A DNA stretch of 64,000 nt from Tupaia tana. Its lineage: Eukaryota; Chordata; Mammalia; Scandentia; Tupaiidae. The translations under genes were made by a program, and so were the position numbers. The stretch covers positions 3,070,920 to 3,134,919 of the forward strand of contig JAKSZU010000018.1 in NCBI GenBank assembly GCA_026018925.1, in the 5' to 3' direction. The notes beneath the pieces are model-generated. The model was not told where the DNA came from, did no database searches, and saw only the letters and a list, made by a program, of their open reading frames with translations. Below are positions 1 to 11,200 of this stretch, one piece after another. Position 1 is the first letter of the stretch, and each line of letters starts with the position of its first letter.

Positions 1-999
1 GCCCTTTGGAACGAAGGCACCGACTCAACTTGGGCCTGGGGCCGCAGTGGTGGGCCTGGCCGGGAGTCGCCAGCCTGGCTGGCTCTCACGGGCTCTGTCC
101 TGACCTCTGACTCCCTGCCTACAGCGGGCCACGCCAGTCCCCCTCGCATGGACCATGACAGCGCGTTTCCATGTCAGGTAAACTTAAGTCTTAGAGTATA
201 AGGAGGTTTGGCAAAGTCGACGCAGCAGCCCAGGTGGGTCCCTGGGTGACCACTGTGCAGGTGAGGCCACATGACACGAGCCTGGGGCGTGCCGAGCTAA
301 GAGGACCCTCCCAAGGGCTCTGCTCGTCTGCTTGTTTCTGTTCTGACCAATTTCTGCCACACGCACCAACTGGGCGCTGGATCACCGGAGTGGGAGTCAG
401 GGCTGCAGGCACTCAGCCCCTCGTGGGCACTTCGGGGCCAACAGCCGGGGCAGCAGCCGTGGTCCCCTTTGTCCCCGTGCCCCATCCTCCCCCTGCACGT
501 GTGCGGTCTGCCCCGCCAGACCCTTGACACTCCACTCCGCTCACCCGGAAGCCATTTCTACCTAATTCCGTGAATGAGACACTCCAGGTGAGTCTGTCAC
601 CACAGTGGCCCTTTGCCCTGCTATTCCCGGGCCTTATCTCGGTCCCAGCACCTCTCGGCCGTGGGAACTGGGGCCTTTGCCAGGAACAGCAAGTGTTTCA
701 GAGATACCTAGGCAAGCATGTCCCAGTGACGACACCCATGGGACATCTTAGGCTGAAGGAAGGTTTGCGCCCCGGCTGGGCAGGGCCTGAGCGAGGGCTT
801 GCTGCCCCTGACGGGCACACCCCACGGGCGCAGTAGGGACCCACAGTGGAGGAGCCAGGTCAGCCCCGCTGCAGTTCCAAGGGCCCACTGCACCCAGCCC
901 AGCTCCTGCTGTGGCCCCCACCCACCACGGACGGCCTGACCACAGAGGCGGCGGCACAGACTCCGTGGCCTGACAGCCTGACATACCATCCCAGCTTGT

Positions 1000-1070
1000 G
1001 ACTTGGGGTGAGTGGCTTCACCACTCTGTGCCTCAGCTTCTCATGCTGAAGGAAGCTAGTGAGCCATGGT
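1000..1070 (+). repeat. MIR remnant
   Basis: The text GTGACTTGGGGTGAGTGGCT and CTCTGTGCCTCAGCTTCTCA matches the conserved MIR core (ancient tRNA-derived SINE). Confidence 0.6.
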
Positions 1071-1239
1071 GGGGACCGTGGGGCCCGCACTGTGCCAGGC
1101 CCAGGGAGAACACAAGTGGCTCTTAAAGTCACTGAAGAAATGGGACACCGGCTGCCTGCAAGCCCAGCCTCTCGCGGCCCTGACCCGGTCGCTGGTCCAC
1201 CCATACATACGGGGGCTGCCCCAGGACCGGGCCACTGGC

Positions 1240-1340
1240 ACACTCGCCCCGGGAGGTTATTAGCATGCCCGCCTTCCAGGTCAGGAAACTGCAGCGAGGA
1301 CAGGTTAAGGTGCCCTGATGGTGCAGCCACTGGGGGGCCG
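1240..1340 (+). repeat. MIR-like remnant
   Basis: AGGTCAGGAAACTGCAGCGA followed by an AGGTTAAG word resembles the MIR stretch of the type GAGGAAACTGAGGC...AGGTTAAG. It is degenerate. Confidence 0.4.
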
Positions 1341-1859
1341 GGCTCGCCTGGTCGTCAGTGCCCAGACCCGCTGTAGGCTTGGCGCGCTCACGTACCCATG
1401 GTGTGCACGCAGCAGACGCAGCCACGTGCGAGTTTGGGGTGTGGGACGGAGTCGCTGCCAGCACTGCATGTACGAGACTCTGTTTAACGGCCCGGACCTC
1501 TGACTTCGCCAGGAAAACGGGAAAACCAAGCCTGGCAGGGTCTGCAAGCCTAGGGCGCCAGCTGCCACTGAGCAGCCCCGCACAGGGCTCTCCACCTCCC
1601 ATGGCTCCCCACGCCTGCCCGGGCACGCGTCACACTACCTCGTCCCTGCCACTAACGCTGGAGCCCCAATGCTGCTGTAGCTACGGATGGGTGTGTGCCC
1701 TGAACAGTCCCAGGTCTTCCAGGAGCACGTGTGAGCACAGGGTGAGGAGGCAGGGAGAAAACTGGTGGGGGACGCCCACTGCCCAATCTCATCCCAACGG
1801 GAAACTGTCAGTCACCCTAAGCCCCTCCCTCAGAGCACCCCAAGAGGGAGGTGACTGCT

Positions 1860-1965
1860 GTTCCCCTCTGACAGATGAGAGGCCTGAGGTTCTGGGAGGT
1901 TGGATCTCTCCCCTGGGGTCTCACAGAGGGGCAGGGCAGCCCACTCTTTCTCCTGCACAGCTGGG
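1860..1965 (+). repeat. MIR remnant
   Basis: ACAGATGAGAGGCCTGAGGT, a GGGAGGTT word and TCTCACAGAGGGGCAGGGC follow the order of the MIR 3' half. Confidence 0.55.
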
Positions 1966-2177
1966 TCTCAGAAGATGGCTTTGGATCTACCTGCGGGTCC
2001 AGTCCAAGGAAAGGCCTCAAAAGGTCGGGCCCCTCGCTGCTCCCGAACCAGCGGGGAGGAGGAGGGATCGGTTCCCCAGCTTCTGACAGGTCGTGCTCGC
2101 CATGGAGCCAAGTCCACCCAGGCCATCGGCTTGTCTCCGCCCCACCCATGCCCGTACCCGCCCCAGAGCAGCCGTAC

Positions 2178-2225
2178 CTGCGTGGTGTGCGTCGTAGGCA
2201 GCGTACCCCGTCACCAGTGACAAAC
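2178..2225 (-). CDS. IRF8: IRF8 exon 6: short linker exon before the IRF-association domain
   Basis: The acceptor TTCTCGTGCAG is followed by GT, completing Gly185. The 48-nt exon encodes LSLVTGYAAYDAHHA (residues 186-200) and leaves one G for codon 201 before the donor GTACGG. The VTGY-x-x-YD core identifies it. Human has Val-Pro where this copy has Leu-Ser after Gly185, by memory. This is the last coding exon inside the window. No sequence matching the start of exon 7 (FSQMVISFYYGG-like) is seen in bases 1-2177 on either strand. Confidence 0.93.
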
Positions 2226-5200
2226 CTGCACGAGAACCACACAGGCAAGCTTAGTCCAGCCTGCGCTGGGCCTGGGGGACCCGCCCACTCAAATGCCCCC
2301 ACAAAGGGCCTTCGAAGGCTGCGCATGCTCAGAGGCCTGCACAGGCTTTCGCTGAGTTGGTGTTTTTGCCATAGACTGGTCACCTGTTCAACACAGAAAA
2401 CCAGGTCTTGGCCACACCGGTTTGGGGGAGACTTCCTCTGCACTGGGGGATTTCTGACCCATCAGTGTGACACCACGGGGCCGCACTTCCTCCACCCAGG
2501 GCCTGCCCTGCACATGGCTGCCTGTGGGCCCGCCACCCAGGGCTTGTCTCTGTAACAGTCCTGGGGCCCGCACACAGACAGGGGCCTGTCTTGGGCCTGG
2601 CCACTTGAGGCCTGCGGGCCAGCTGCCACTTGGGTCTCCCTCAAGAGATGGGTGGGGAGGGGCAGCCGGAAGCCAAGGTGTGGCGGCCGTAGAAGGCTAG
2701 CCTGGCCGGGGCCGTCTGGGCCTTGGAGCCTAGTACAGGCTACACGCCTCCTTAACCTGGTGGCCCCCAGGTCCTGCTATTCCATTCTGAGACTGAGGCT
2801 CGATTACAGCAAACGTCTCAGCGTGGGATTCGAATCCAGGGCTCCAGGCCATTTCCCAGCCCTGGTCTGAGCTCTCCTCCCAGTGGGCTGGCTCTGGCTC
2901 GAAGGGGTCCTTACTGTGGTTAGTAACCGGGGGACCCAACGTGGGGCCCGGGGAGGCAGGGTGCCCGTGAGCCAAGAGCTGAGGCTGGCTAGACCCTTCC
3001 TGGCCTTCTCGGGAACATGGGGGAGTGGACGTGATGTGGCCACGCAGCACAGACCCAGCCACACGTGGCCCATGGGAGGTAGTGAAGTCGTGGGGGGTCT
3101 GCCCTCACGGTAGGAAATTAGGGCCACACGTTGTCACCTCTTGGCTCAGCTACCTTCGATAAGGCATGGGTCGTAACAGGAGCAGATGCCCCCCTGCCCG
3201 TGGCTGTCAAGAGCCGACACTGAGGCTGTGCCTGGCGGCCCCGGCCCCGTGCTCACCTGTGCCAGGCTGCTGCGCCCACCAGTCTGGGAGGAGCTGGCTC
3301 CTGCAGGCCTCCGGGGGTGAGGGGCTCCTTTTGATCATCCCCATGTAGTCGTCCACCGAAGGCTGTGCGGTCGGAGCGAGGGAGAACAGGGCTCAGACGG
3401 AGGTGTCGGAGAGGCGCCACAGCCGGCAGACATGAACGTCCTGTGCACGCCTACGTCCAGTATGGCCTCCCGGTGACGCGAACCTCAGCCTGACCTTGTG
3501 ACCTGCGACCCCAGACTCTCAACCCACCAGCTGAGCCACCAAACCACTACTGGCCTCTTACCGGCCTTCTATTGCAAACCAAATGCTGCCAGTGACCGAG
3601 CGGCCTCGGTGCCCCCAGGAGCTGGACAGGTCTGGGACACCAGCAGATGGAGCCACAAGCAGACTGTGGGTCTCTGACCCGTTCCTTAAAGGAGTGATAA
3701 ATCCCGGCGTGGAACGTTTTGAAATCTGCTTTCCTTGTGACCCCAGTGTGGCAATCTGATGAGCTCACTGTCTTCGCCGAGTCAGCAGAAAGCACCCAAC
3801 AGAGAGCCGGACATTGTCGGAGGGACACGAAGCCAAGCGACCCCTGCTGTGCCGCCACGGACCACCCAGAGCCCTCAGCCGCCATCCGTGGCAGAGCCAG
3901 GTGGCAGGAGCAGGCCGCGTTCTGGTGTCCACCTACCCGAGGGCCCTGGCACTGCCCTGCGGGCACTGAGAAGGCTCTCACAGGGCCCACGCCGCCTTCT
4001 GCAATGGCAGTGCAGGTTATTGCTGTTACACCACGCTCATGAAGGCAGGAGGAAGGGGCACCGAACAGTTAAAATTAGAGTACGAAAGCCGTGTGTTTGG
4101 GGGGCCAGGCGCTGGTGCCACAGTAGTACAGCTGGACCCACCTCAAAGGTCCCGGGTTTGAGTCCTGGACCCCCCGATGTGCTGGGCATGCGTGTGTGTG
4201 CCTGTGACTTGGGCTGGCTGCCACCGGGGAGGGTCAGTGCATGAAGACCCTACTGAGGCCTCTCTCTTTCACTCTCATAAAAGGACTGAAGTTAAAAAAA
4301 TAAAAATAAGGGACCAGCAGTTAGCGTAATGGCTATGTCGCTGGACTCCCATGTAGTTGACCGCGGTTCGCGTCCTGGACCCGGTGGCTTAAAACTCACG
4401 CCGGGCGCATGTGCGTGCGTGCCCAAGATCTCGAGAGGAGAACAGAGGAGAAGGGATTGCGGCATGGCCAACCCCCCGGGGGGTGATTTCTCGCTTTCTG
4501 TCTCTCTGTCTCTGTCTGTCTGGCGAGCGCACGCGCCCTATAGCGAAAAACCTCTCAAAAAAATAAATAAATAAATAAATAAATAAATAAAAATAAAAAT
4601 GACCATTAAGAAAGCCACGTGTTTAGCTTAAGGAGAGGACATTAGACTCCTTCACTTACAGCCTATTCACTATGAGTTTTTGTACAATTCTAACACCTTG
4701 GTTATCAGGCTTCTAACCCACTACATGTTCAAAAAATAATAATAATAAGCCAGCCAGAAACCATGAGAGCTAGAACAGTAACCCATGTCACAAGGACAAC
4801 CCCAGAATAGGGAACTTGATGTTGTGTTGCCGGGAGCTGCCTGAGGAGGCAAAGGGACAGAGGACAGCCAGCCACCATTCAAATGCTCCAGGATGAAGCA
4901 TAAAGGAGAAGGCCCTTTTCTGATGCAGAGCAGGCAGCTCAGCCTGGCCCTCTGGTGAAGGGGACACTCTGTGAGGGGTGACAGTGGCAGGGGCCAGCCT
5001 GTGAGGGTGCCCAGCCCGCCCTTGCCCTCCACCTCCGTGCCGGTGGGAGAGCCCAAGGCCCCGGACCCTGGCCCCGCCGACAGATGCTGCCCTCCTGCCA
5101 GGAGCCACGCGGCCTCTGCTGGCAGCCCACTCACCTCCTTGATCAGCTCGTCGATTTCCGAGCGACCGCACTCCATCTCCGTGACCTCGTTCACGCAGCT

Positions 5201-8200
5201 CGGAGGTGCAGCACCCAGCTTGCCTACGGTGAAGCAGACAGACACGCTGACGCAGGGTGCTGAGGCCAGCTTTCTCTTTAAGTGCGGAGTTTAAGGAAAT
5301 AAGGGTCAGCAATGCTCTGGTCTGGGAACGGCGCACAAGTGTTTTCCCACCAGCGATGTCAGAGGGAGAAGTGGCTGCTGGTGGTGTCTGTGCTAACACC
5401 GTGACGGGGAAAACACAGACCCGTCCCTCTGCTCGCTGGGATCCAGAGTGAATCCGTGTCCCACACACTCCAGCCGCGTCCACTGCCAACGCAGGTGACG
5501 CACACGCTGGGCCTCTGAGCATGCTCAAAGCTCTCCCGGTGAGATGCGTTGGCAGGCTGGGGTCTGGTTTTTCAAAGCCACTTGGCAGGAAATCTCTTCC
5601 AGGCCTTTTCAAATGCACACACATGCCTCTGTGCACACAGGCAGACACATGCACACCAGGTACTCAGCGAGGGACCGCTGAAGGGGCACGGCGTCTCCTC
5701 AGCGAGCATGCGGACCCACCCTGGGGCTCCCATCACACCTCTTCCCTCCTGAGAAACTCCTCTGATGGCGTTCACCGGTGTGAGACGCTTCACCGCCGAC
5801 GACCACTTCCTGGAACCCACGCTCTGGTGACAGCATCTGCCCATGATGTCATCCAGACTGGGCTTCCACGCCATAGCAGACCCAGCATTCACTTAGAAGC
5901 TGGGAAGCAGGGAAGCGGGGGCAGGCAGGCACCCCGCATAGCTCGCAAGGACAGAGAATGGGCCCATGGACACTATGCAAACGCCGTGTGGGCCCCCTGA
6001 GAACCTGCCTGCTGCCTCCCTGCCATCCTGAGACACTCGGGGTGATGCCGGCCGCGCCCTGTGCTATAAACAACTTGGGGTCACCTGTCAGTTCAAGCTT
6101 GGCTGGCCTGCGGGGGGTGGGGGAGGCCGAGAGACTTCCCTGCCCCGTCACATCACAGTTCACTTTTTGCTGATGGAAATTAGCCACACTGTAAAGCATG
6201 GCAGAAAGACCCAGGCCAGGAGCGCTCTGGAAGGCTGCCCTCGGGCCTTCTCATTCTCCGGGGGGAAGGCCAGCTGGGTGGGCTCACTGTCCATCATAGT
6301 CGGGATGTGGGCTGGACAAAGCAGGTGTTAATCTGCTGTGACTCACTGCAGGTGATCGGCAGGACATGCAGACGGTGGCTGGATGCAACCTGCCTTTGTA
6401 CTCCCCACTGGCCGGGCACACCAGCTTCTTCATGGAGCAGTCTCGGTTATCCTGCTGGCTCCCCACTAGCGAGCCAAGCCATGCCCCAATGTAGGGTCAT
6501 TGTACACGCCCTCGAGTCATTTAACCTTTTCTAAATTATACATCGACAGTGCCGACACTCCCACAATGGGGAGAGTCCAGACCAGGAGTTGTACACAGCC
6601 CTAAGAAGTTTTTTAAGAGTTCTGTTTCTTTCGGGCGTTACTGGATTACTAATAAGCTTCTAAAGAGAAAATCATGACTAGCAATATTCTAACTGCTGCA
6701 CTGAAGGCTGAAAAAATCAGTGCTAACGGGATGGGGAGGTGTGGTGTTACCTGTTGAAGATATTTCGATCAACGGGTCTGGGGAGAAATGTTCACATATC
6801 GAAATGGTCTCATTGTAAGCCAAACAATATGATTGAAAGTATATACAAAAATAAATTAAAAAAAAAAAAAAAAGAATTTGATCTATTTCTAAAAATGCTC
6901 TTTATTCCTTGAAGTCAAATCTGTATGAAGCAAGTATGCTTATTTAGACTTTATTTTGTGTTGTTTTCCACAAAATGCACATATTTTATTCCCCTTTAAA
7001 ACTGTGGCTATTGTATAATAACTGAGATTTCATTGTTCAATTCTACCTCAGTCTGTTCATTGTTGGTATATAGAAAAGGCTGATATTTTTGTATATTGAA
7101 TTTGTGTCCTGAAACTACTGAATTCATTTATTATTTCCAAAAGCTTTTAATAAATTCTTTGAAATTAAAAAAAAAAAAAAAAAAAAAAATCAGTGCTAAA
7201 AGAACGCTTCAGTTACCAGTGACGGCAATTAAATTCACGCCATGAGCCAGCTCCGATTCCTAGCAGCTGCACAGAGTCTACCTTGAAAAGGATTCTGAGA
7301 ACAGATCTGAGCTCAGTACATTCTGATCGACTAGTGATGTCTGCCCAGAGCGTGGAAAGGGGAGTGAGGACATGTGGCAGGCTCCAATCCCCTCACACAT
7401 ACTTTCTCGGACTCTAGAGCTGCAGACCGACGGCGACCAGCCTCTCACGCTGTACCGAGGCATGGCCGTCTGCAGCTGCGAGCCAAGGCTGCCGCCTTCT
7501 GCACTTCATTCGAGAACTGCTCTCGACCCTCCTGATCAACCCTTCCTTCTCGGCCACGTTTCCCCGGCCTCCTCTGAGAGTCGCTGGAATACAGAAGGCA
7601 TTCCTCTTCAGAAACTGCTGGAGGGCCCTGTCTCCACATTACTGAGCTCAGGCAGGTCCTCCACACGGCCGCGGTCTGGCCCCGACCCAATCTGCTCCAC
7701 CCTTCCCTCCGTCCACCACCACCACGCCCTCAACTGGAAGCTGCCACTTGGACAGCGATGGGGAGCGAGGTCAGCGGAAAGAGCTCTCCTGTGTAACAAA
7801 CCATGTGTCCCAGACCCTGTGGGCAGTGACGTCACCCAAACCCGAGCCCTCCCGTGAGGCCAGCCCAGCTTCTGGAAAGCTGGGTGCCCATAAAGGATAG
7901 TTACATTTTTGCTCTTCCTCGGGGACGATTCGGTAAACTTTGTATGGCTCAGAAATGTCCAGCTGAGACCGGTCTGTCACTTCCTCAAAATCTGGGCTCT
8001 TGTTCAAAGCACAGCGTAACCTCGTCTTCCAAGTGGCTGGTTCAGCTTTGTCCCCTTCTTTAAACTTCCCCTTAAAGACTGCCCAGGCCTGGAGGAAGAG
8101 ACAGAAGACTTGAAACATGTGGCCAGGCCCCCAACCATGGCCACGGTCCATCAGCACCTGGCACCACCGTCCCCACTGGGAGACCGTCAGCCGTCCACCC

Positions 8201-11200
8201 TCACCTGATTTCAGGACACCAAGAACTTCAATCAGATCATTTTCTTCGCCAGACATGGGAAGACCAAGGCTAGGCAAGGGGTCCCCCAAGATCACCCAGC
8301 AGAGGCAGAACTCAACCAGACCCAAGGCTTCTCCCGCACACCCTTAGGCGTGCTGTTTAGCAAAACCCTTCCCTGGACCAAAGGGCCCAGAGCGCCAATG
8401 TGGAGCAGAGCATGAGGAAGCTCCGCAGGGTTTCACGGGAACCCTGGAAATGCAGAACAGGCTGCTGCCCTCCGGGACACTGCGGGGCTCGTGTGGAGAC
8501 GGGCCGTCTGCAGAAGGTCCAGGCCGGCCTGGCCGCTGCTGTGAGTGCACTGGGCTCTGCACGTTCACATTTACCCCCCACACCCCAGCGCTACTTCAAA
8601 TGTAATGAACCCTCCGTTGGTTTCGGGGGGCAGGTTTAACACTATTTTTTTTCACCTCTACAGACCTTAGGATCTAAACTCAGAACACACATTCAAAGCT
8701 ACAAACTTAAAAGTCGAAGTGTAGACTGGGCGACATCGAACACGTAAGTGGGTGTTCTGTATGACTCCAGCTTTGGAGAGACACACCTAGGAAGGTGACC
8801 GCTTTCGGGGGGTCACAGCTGATTTCGGGCAAAATCGGAGTGTCTTCTGGCCGATGTGCAGGGGCGCTCCATCCACTCCCGAAAAGCCATTCCAGAGTGT
8901 AACCTTCCTGGTGACCCAGGCTGTGCTCACTCCCGGCCTTGCAGACTCCCACCACGGCACGGGCTGGCAAGGCGGGAGCTTGTGCAGACGCAGGCTCGCA
9001 CTCGCCCTTCCATCACCCCCAGGCTTCCGGTGCAGGTCGAAGGACAGCCTGGGAACCGGCACGGCAGCCAGCAGCCAGCGATTCTGCTCAGGTGGCCAGG
9101 GCTGCATAAGCCCACACATCACCGCCCCTCCAAAACAGCCCTGGCTTTCCTCCCTTTTTCAGAAAAAGGGGAGAACGTTCGGAGTCCGAGGCTGGAGCTC
9201 TGTACCCAGGTCACTGACGCAGAGCTCTGCACCCGCCCTTGGGAAGGAGGCTGGGAGCATCCCGCTGTGGTCTGTGCGGCAGCTGCTCCTGGCGCTGCTT
9301 CACAAACACCGTCGGTCGCAGCCTTCCTGCCTGTGCTTCGCTGCCGTGTCGCTGACCCTGCCTGTCGCTGTTGCTGCAAACCACGTACTCGCTGACCGGC
9401 CACTCCGAACGTTTACATCTTCGCCTCGGCACTAGGACCCCAGGGCAGGACGCCTGCAGAGGGGGCCGACAGCTGGCAGTGGCCCTGGCTACAGTGCAGC
9501 ACACCTAGCCGTCTCGTGCCTGTCTGGCTGGTTCCGGGAAATCACCCCAGCAGGGTAGTCTTGCAAGATGGCTCGAGCTAGAGCCAGCCTAGCCGAAAAC
9601 GAGCCCAAGGCCCCGTGCAGAGAGCCACGTGGGCAAGCTCGGCCTCCACCATGGTATCTCTCCCCTGCCACGGTTGCAGCTTTGGACCATGGCATCGTCA
9701 CTTTGGCATCATCAGCTTGTATCGTGTTTTAAAATCGAATGCTTGGGACCAGCAGACAGCGTAATGATTGTCATTGGACTACCACTTAGTGGACCACAGT
9801 TCGAGTCCTGGACCCAGTGGCTTAAAACTCACTCCAGGCACGTGTGCGTGTGTGCCCAAAATCCCAAGAGGAGGATGGAGGAGAAGGGAATATAGCGTGG
9901 CCATCCTCCCAGGGACGATTTCTTGCTTTCTGTCTCTGTCTCTTTCTGTCTCTCTAGCGAGTGCATGAGCCCTATAGCAAAAATCTCTCTTAAAATAAAT
10001 AAATAAATAAAATAAAATGCTATTTGTCCTAGGCCCACTGAATGTGAAACACCTATGCTACTAGGTGAGTTTAATCCACTGAGCCTCCTACAGCACCTGA
10101 TCAGTGGGAGGCCAATGAATCACAACACTTCATCTTCAAGAAAAGGAAGCAAATTACGTTTTTTAAATAAATACGACGTTCCCGGGGCCTTGGCAGGATG
10201 CTCGGGGAAGGTAGGAAGCCAGCCACGACTCTCGCCCCTCTCCTGTCTGCGGTCTGCGCCATGCGCTGGCCTCCGGCGACGCCTGCAGTGAAGGGGCCCT
10301 TGGCGAGAGCGGCTTCTTACCGTCCGCTCACTGAGGCAGGGAGGCAGACGCCTGTGCTTTTTCCCTAGCTTCTGAATTTTGACAGGTATTCTCTGGATAT
10401 TTACACAAAACAGTAAAAAGCCCCCAGCAGCTCCGCCCCACCAGGGCCGCACCGCTGAGGGCCTCCAACAGCGAAGCTGCGTCGGGATGCTGTCGCAGAG
10501 AAACGCCTCCCAGAGCACAGACGTGAGCAGCAGCCCGGACTGCCCAGCTCGGGGCAGCCTGTGGTGGGCCTGATGTGCCACACCCTCGCCTCCGTCCCCG
10601 GGGGGCCCTGCTGCAGGTGGGCACTGAGCACCCCACCCCCACTCCTGCTGAGATTGTAGACTCATCTCAGATTGCCACATCAAATGACTGTGTAACCAAC
10701 GGAAACGCTGGGGACCTTGCGCCCTGGGCTCCGCGCTCTAGAAACGGCCATGAAGAGCATTGCATGAGACGTACAAATCTGGGGCTTTACTTCACTGCCC
10801 CCAGAGCACGAGCTGAAGCAGGGAGCAGGGAGGGAGAAGCCTGCAGCTCCATCAGCAAGCCACAGGCAGGCCACGCACCCTCGTGGCTCGGCCCCGCCAC
10901 CACGGCCGCCCAGCGTTACACTGAGCCTCGACTTGCAGCTGTGGCCTCGGCACCTGCCCCCTCTGCTCAGCCACTGCTCCCCACGGGCTGCCGGTGTCGA
11001 ACCTGGCTCCATCGTGTGAGTCCTGCAAGGCCCCCTGGACCTCGGTCATTTCACCTCTGGACGCCTTCACAGGACAAGGCTGAGAACAGCATCTACCGCA
11101 CAGGACGGTGTGAGAGGAAAGGACAGGGCACATGCAGACCCAGGCCTGGCACGGGGCGACGTGTCCCTCCCCGTGGCTGCCTCGTAGCGAGTGGACAGCC

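Larger units (their letters stand above)
1..2177 (-). other. IRF8: IRF8 intron 6, partial (3' part beyond the left edge)
   Basis: The donor GTACGG reads leftward from 2177, and no acceptor or exon 7 is recognised before base 1, so the intron is at least 2177 nt. It holds GC-rich unique DNA and three MIR-like remnants. No RNA gene or second coding frame is convincing; the long open frames here are GC-driven. Confidence 0.85.
3363..5134 (-). other. IRF8: IRF8 intron 4
   Basis: The intron is 1772 nt with GTGAGT donor and CAG acceptor. It carries a degenerate tRNA-type SINE (about 4097-4309) directly followed by a full-length young SINE (4310-4599), both on the plus strand and so antisense to IRF8, plus part of an old SINE at 3400-3545. 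Confidence 0.85.

Noticed and set aside
1-2177. Possible IRF8 exon 7
   Set aside because: I searched the minus-strand frames for the conserved start of the IRF-association domain and found nothing like it, so it lies beyond the left edge.
4310-4385. tRNA gene suggested by A and B boxes
   Set aside because: The same head occurs about forty times with SINE bodies and A-rich tails, and the cloverleaf cannot be folded cleanly.
4788-5654. Open frame of 288 codons, minus strand, overlapping IRF8 exon 4
   Set aside because: It is a different frame from the exon and has no conserved sequence; a shadow of the exon region.
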